Assembly (NCBI GenBank): GCA_024278975.1
Contig: JAJRSD010000095.1
Span: 1-35,273 of the forward strand
Direction: 5' to 3'
DNA: 35,273 nt
DNA from: Bacteroidota bacterium
Lineage (GTDB): Bacteria > Bacteroidota > Bacteroidia > Bacteroidales > Prolixibacteraceae
Shown here: positions 32,852-35,273 of the stretch, piece after piece
How the letters are laid out: each line of letters begins with the position of its first letter
How positions within the stretch are numbered: position 1 is the stretch's first letter
The notes under the pieces: model-generated
The model's input: only the letters and a program-made list of their open reading frames with translations
Told to the model about the DNA's origin: nothing
The model's database searches: none
Translations under genes and position numbers: made by a program

Positions 32852-32893
32852 TTTTTGGAACTCGAAGTTACTCCGCGAACAAAAAACAGTACT

Positions 32894-32912
32894 ATTTTAG
32901 ATTCTCTAAAAT
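32894..32912. promoter_or_regulatory. Perfect 8-bp hairpin upstream of the ArnT-like gene
   Basis: ATTTTAGA-ttc-TCTAAAAT ends 33 bp before the ATG. It could be an operator or a 5'-leader hairpin; AT-rich sequence makes chance possible. Confidence 0.3.
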
Positions 32913-32945
32913 AATTCCGACTTTTACGCTGAAATTATTTTTATT

Positions 32946-34571
32946 ATGTTCAAAAACAAAACGCTTCGTACAATCTTTTTTATAGTAGTAATTGCAATGG
33001 TTGGCAGTTACTTTGCCGGGCTCTCGATTGATGTAACCCGCGATGCTGGTAAATATGCCACGGTTTCGAAAGAGATTTTTCAGAACAACAACTTTATTAA
33101 TATAACTATTAATGGCGAGGCGTACGACCAAAAACCTCCCATGCTTTTTTGGTTGGGGGCAGCGGGTTTTACAATTGGCAGAGTCTCTAATTTCTGGTTT
33201 AAACTTCCAATTTTACTACTTATTTTTCTTGGGTTTTACTGGGCGTTTCGGCTCGGCAAAAGTTTATACAACACAAGAGTTGGTTACCTCACCGCAATTA
33301 TGCTGGGCTTTTCGTTTATCTATTTTATGTACAGCTCCGACATACACACCGACACGCCGTTGCAGGCTTTTGTTACGCTGGCACTCTGGCAACTTGCAGA
33401 GTTTGTACAAACCCGAAAAACAAAAAACATGATTTTTGGTTTTGTAGGAATCGGTTTGGCAATGCTTTCGAAAGGGCCCATTGGCGCGGCTATTCCGGCA
33501 TTTGCAGTTGTTGGGCATATTTTGCTTAAACGCGATTTTAAATTTCTGTTAGATTACCGTTGGTATGTGGGAATTGTTATTGCATTTGTTGTTGCAACGC
33601 CGGCAATGATTGGACTGATGAACCAGTTTGGGTGGGAAGGGATAAAGTTTTTTTTCTGGGATAATAATGTCGGGCGAATTACAGGTTCGTATGTACATTC
33701 AATTAACGATCCGTTTTACTATTTTCATAACCTGCTTTACCTGTTTATTCCCTGGAGTTTACTGTTTTTTACATCTGTATTTTTCGAGTTTAAAATGCTC
33801 GTTAAAACCAGGTTTCACACAGCCGAATATTTTACATTCTCTGGTATCTGGATTTACTTTATTATCCTTAACTCGGCAAACTTTCAAATGCCCAATTACA
33901 TTTTTTCCATCGTTCCGTTAATTGCGGTTCTTACAGCAAAATGGGTTGATATTTCGCTTGGCAGCAATCGTAAAATATTTAAAATATTCTTTACCATTCA
34001 AAATGTTGTGGTTGGGCTACTTTGGATTTTGGTTTTTGTTTTGGCAATTTATGTTTTTCCGTATCCGGTCTGGTATTTCTGGATTTTTGTTGTGGCTGCA
34101 TTTGCAGTTACAGGTTTTGCTTATTTCAAAACAACAAACAGCGAAGCACGTATTTTTTTACCTACAATTGTTGTATTTACCGTTTTTTCTATTTTAATGA
34201 ACACTCACGGATTTCCATATATGTTTAGTTTTCAGGCACCACCAAAGGCAGCCCGCTATTTTAACGAAAATGCAATACAGGGTGATGTACTTTACGATTA
34301 TATGTACGGACAGTACGAACTCTATTTTTACAGCGAACCACAGGCAACAAAAATCGACTCGGTTTACGAAGTGGTTGCAGCAGCCGAAAAAAGTGGAAGC
34401 TGGATTTTTACCAATCCCGATGGCTTTGCAAAAATAGATTCGTTACAGATTGAAATTGATACAATTATTGAATACAAACATTTGTACTTAAATCGGGGTG
34501 GTAGGTTTTTAAACCCCAAAACCCGCGACGAGATTTTAAAGCCGATGTATTTGTTAAAATTGTCGGATTAG
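32946..34571 (+). CDS. ArnT/PMT-like integral-membrane glycosyltransferase
   Basis: This 541-residue inner-membrane protein has about 11-12 hydrophobic segments. The first periplasmic loop carries the GT-C signature: IDVTRDAGKYATVSKEIF (the acidic Asp pair, here Asp-x-x-Arg-Asp), then GEAYDQKPPMLFWLGA and YFMYSSDIHTDTPLQ. These match the ArnT/GT83 and GT39-like families, which use polyprenyl-phosphate sugars to modify lipid A, proteins or polysaccharides. The C-terminal 120 residues are a soluble periplasmic part. The substrate is unknown. The three lipid A-type acyltransferases about 14 kb away make lipid A decoration a possibility, but no direct linkage supports it. Confidence 0.85.
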   Translation: MFKNKTLRTIFFIVVIAMVGSYFAGLSIDVTRDAGKYATVSKEIFQNNNFINITINGEAYDQKPPMLFWLGAAGFTIGRVSNFWFKLPILLLIFLGFYWAFRLGKSLYNTRVGYLTAIMLGFSFIYFMYSSDIHTDTPLQAFVTLALWQLAEFVQTRKTKNMIFGFVGIGLAMLSKGPIGAAIPAFAVVGHILLKRDFKFLLDYRWYVGIVIAFVVATPAMIGLMNQFGWEGIKFFFWDNNVGRITGSYVHSINDPFYYFHNLLYLFIPWSLLFFTSVFFEFKMLVKTRFHTAEYFTFSGIWIYFIILNSANFQMPNYIFSIVPLIAVLTAKWVDISLGSNRKIFKIFFTIQNVVVGLLWILVFVLAIYVFPYPVWYFWIFVVAAFAVTGFAYFKTTNSEARIFLPTIVVFTVFSILMNTHGFPYMFSFQAPPKAARYFNENAIQGDVLYDYMYGQYELYFYSEPQATKIDSVYEVVAAAEKSGSWIFTNPDGFAKIDSLQIEIDTIIEYKHLYLNRGGRFLNPKTRDEILKPMYLLKLSD

Positions 34572-34647
34572 TATTTTAAAATTTACAGGAAAAAGAGAAT
34601 GTTCAGCTTTTGATAAATATATTGTTCCACACCATTAAAAAAATACA

Positions 34648-35136
34648 ATGATTCATCTGATAGTTGGGAATACCGGCTCTGGAAAAACGACATACTCAAA
34701 CCACTTAAAAATAAAAACAAAAGGAATAATATTTTCCATCGATAAATGGAATAAAATATTGTTTCTTCCCGACAAAAAACCAAATGACGGACTTGAATGG
34801 TTTCTTGAAAGAATTGACAGAGCCGAATCTATAATTTTGAATCTTATAGAACAATTGGAAAACTCTAAAACAGATTCTATTCTTGATTTAGGACTTTCAA
34901 AATTTGAGCATCGCGAAAAGTTCAGAAAGTTTGCGGATTATCACGGGTTTGATTTAACAACTCACTTTTTAGATATTTCGAAAGAGACCAGGTTGAAAAG
35001 GATAATGGAAAGAAATAAAGAAAAAGGAGAAACATTTGAATTCGAAGTAACAAAAGAAAATTTCGATTTTATGGAAAATTGGTTTGAAAAACCAAACGAA
35101 TCGGAAATGATAAACGGAATTCTGATTTCAGTTTAG
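34648..35136 (+). CDS. Small P-loop ATPase/kinase-like protein (AAA_33 type)
   Basis: This 162-residue cytoplasmic protein opens with Walker A, LIVGNTGSGKTTYSNHL (residues 4-20), followed by a DKWNKILF strand in the position used by zeta-toxin/polynucleotide-kinase-like proteins, then DSILDLGLSKFEHREKFR and HFLDISKETRLKRIMERNKEKG with the lid arginines. It should bind ATP and phosphorylate or hydrolyse a small ligand. No antitoxin-like partner is next to it, so a toxin role is not supported. It follows the ArnT-like gene by 76 bp. Confidence 0.7.
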   Translation: MIHLIVGNTGSGKTTYSNHLKIKTKGIIFSIDKWNKILFLPDKKPNDGLEWFLERIDRAESIILNLIEQLENSKTDSILDLGLSKFEHREKFRKFADYHGFDLTTHFLDISKETRLKRIMERNKEKGETFEFEVTKENFDFMENWFEKPNESEMINGILISV

Positions 35137-35161
35137 GGATTATGAAGAAATAACCTAACCG

Positions 35162-35264
35162 TTTTGACTTGTTCTTTTGCACGCTAACTTCGTTAAAAAG
35201 CCTCACCGTATCTATGCTATGCCTGCGTTTTTTGCCTTGTTATCGCACAAAATAACTTCGTCAA
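35162..35264. repeat. Pair of imperfect 35-nt direct repeats at the right edge
   Basis: TTTTGACTTGTT...GCAC...TAACTTCGTTAA at 35162-35196 is echoed by TTTTGCCTTGTT...GCAC...TAACTTCGTCAA at 35230-35264, 68 bp apart. On minus, a frame entering from beyond the right edge stops at 35212 (IDEVILCDNKAKNAGIA); it could be the 3' end of a gene, but the repeat structure argues for a noncoding dispersed element. Confidence 0.4.
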
Positions 35265-35273
35265 TTCCAGTCA

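Larger units (their letters stand above)
32427..32945. other. 519-bp gap rich in repeats with one possible tiny gene
   Basis: Between the divergent barrel and ArnT-like genes lie a possible 27-codon gene (32534-32617), a 33-nt hairpin repeat, the second 79-bp element and a perfect small hairpin. No TAnnTTTG match was found for either flanking gene. Confidence 0.6.

Noticed and set aside
34648-35136. Zeta-type toxin of a toxin-antitoxin pair
   Set aside because: Only the P-loop fold is similar; there is no small antitoxin gene next to it and the preceding gene is a membrane glycosyltransferase.

Overview
The window is a 35.3 kb, AT-rich piece of a chromosome from a member of the Bacteroidota, most likely a Bacteroidia-type free-living marine or sediment lineage (the rank below phylum is inference). 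The evidence is two secreted proteins with type IX secretion (T9SS) C-terminal sorting domains, several TAnnTTTG-type -7 promoter elements, starts without Shine-Dalgarno sequences, and families typical of the phylum (DUF5916/CBM9 barrel, NagZ fused to a serine hydrolase, DUF1343 muramidase). No rRNA, tRNA, CRISPR array, phage or complete insertion sequence was seen.

Layout. 0.1-2.7 kb (minus): uracil permease, a DUF1080 lipoprotein and an orphan 82-residue helix-turn-helix protein. 2.9-11.3 kb: a divergent locus that looks like peptidoglycan-sugar salvage. A NagZ-type GH3 + serine-hydrolase fusion lies on minus. On plus are a NamZ-type (DUF1343) exo-muramidase, a sodium:solute symporter, nadD translationally coupled to it, and a CBM9/DUF5916 outer-membrane protein. 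11.4-13.2 kb (minus): a ChaN-like protein and an NHL-repeat protein. 13.4-14.7 kb (plus): a methyltransferase, a possible 36-residue protein and a MobB-like P-loop protein, followed by a possible short terminated transcript. 15.0-15.8 kb (minus): a glycerophosphodiesterase. 16.0-18.8 kb (plus): three tandem LpxL/HtrB-like acyltransferases, two of them very close copies. 18.8-21.7 kb (minus): a stand-alone periplasmic binding protein with a DxNxDG loop, and a T9SS-exported TIM-barrel glycosidase-like protein. 22.1-28.1 kb (minus): gltB-gltD (glutamate synthase) behind a promoter-like sequence and an 18-bp perfect palindrome. 28.4-29.7 kb (minus): argH. 30.0-32.4 kb (minus): a T9SS-exported GH16 enzyme and an outer-membrane barrel protein. 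32.9-35.1 kb (plus): an ArnT/PMT-like membrane glycosyltransferase and a small P-loop protein.

The clearest unexplained structure is the set of dispersed short palindromic elements in the intergenic gaps. A 79-bp element with 16-bp terminal inverted repeats occurs at both ends of the window in opposite orientation. A 41-nt hairpin and a 33-nt hairpin each occur twice, also inverted. A 123-bp nested palindrome has a solo half copy elsewhere. A roughly 281-bp element with 21-bp inverted ends abuts the promoter of the binding-protein operon. No complete, obviously new multi-gene system is present. The best candidates for further work are the muropeptide salvage locus, the acyltransferase triplication, the binding-protein/glycosidase pair, and the small ORF and small RNA candidates.
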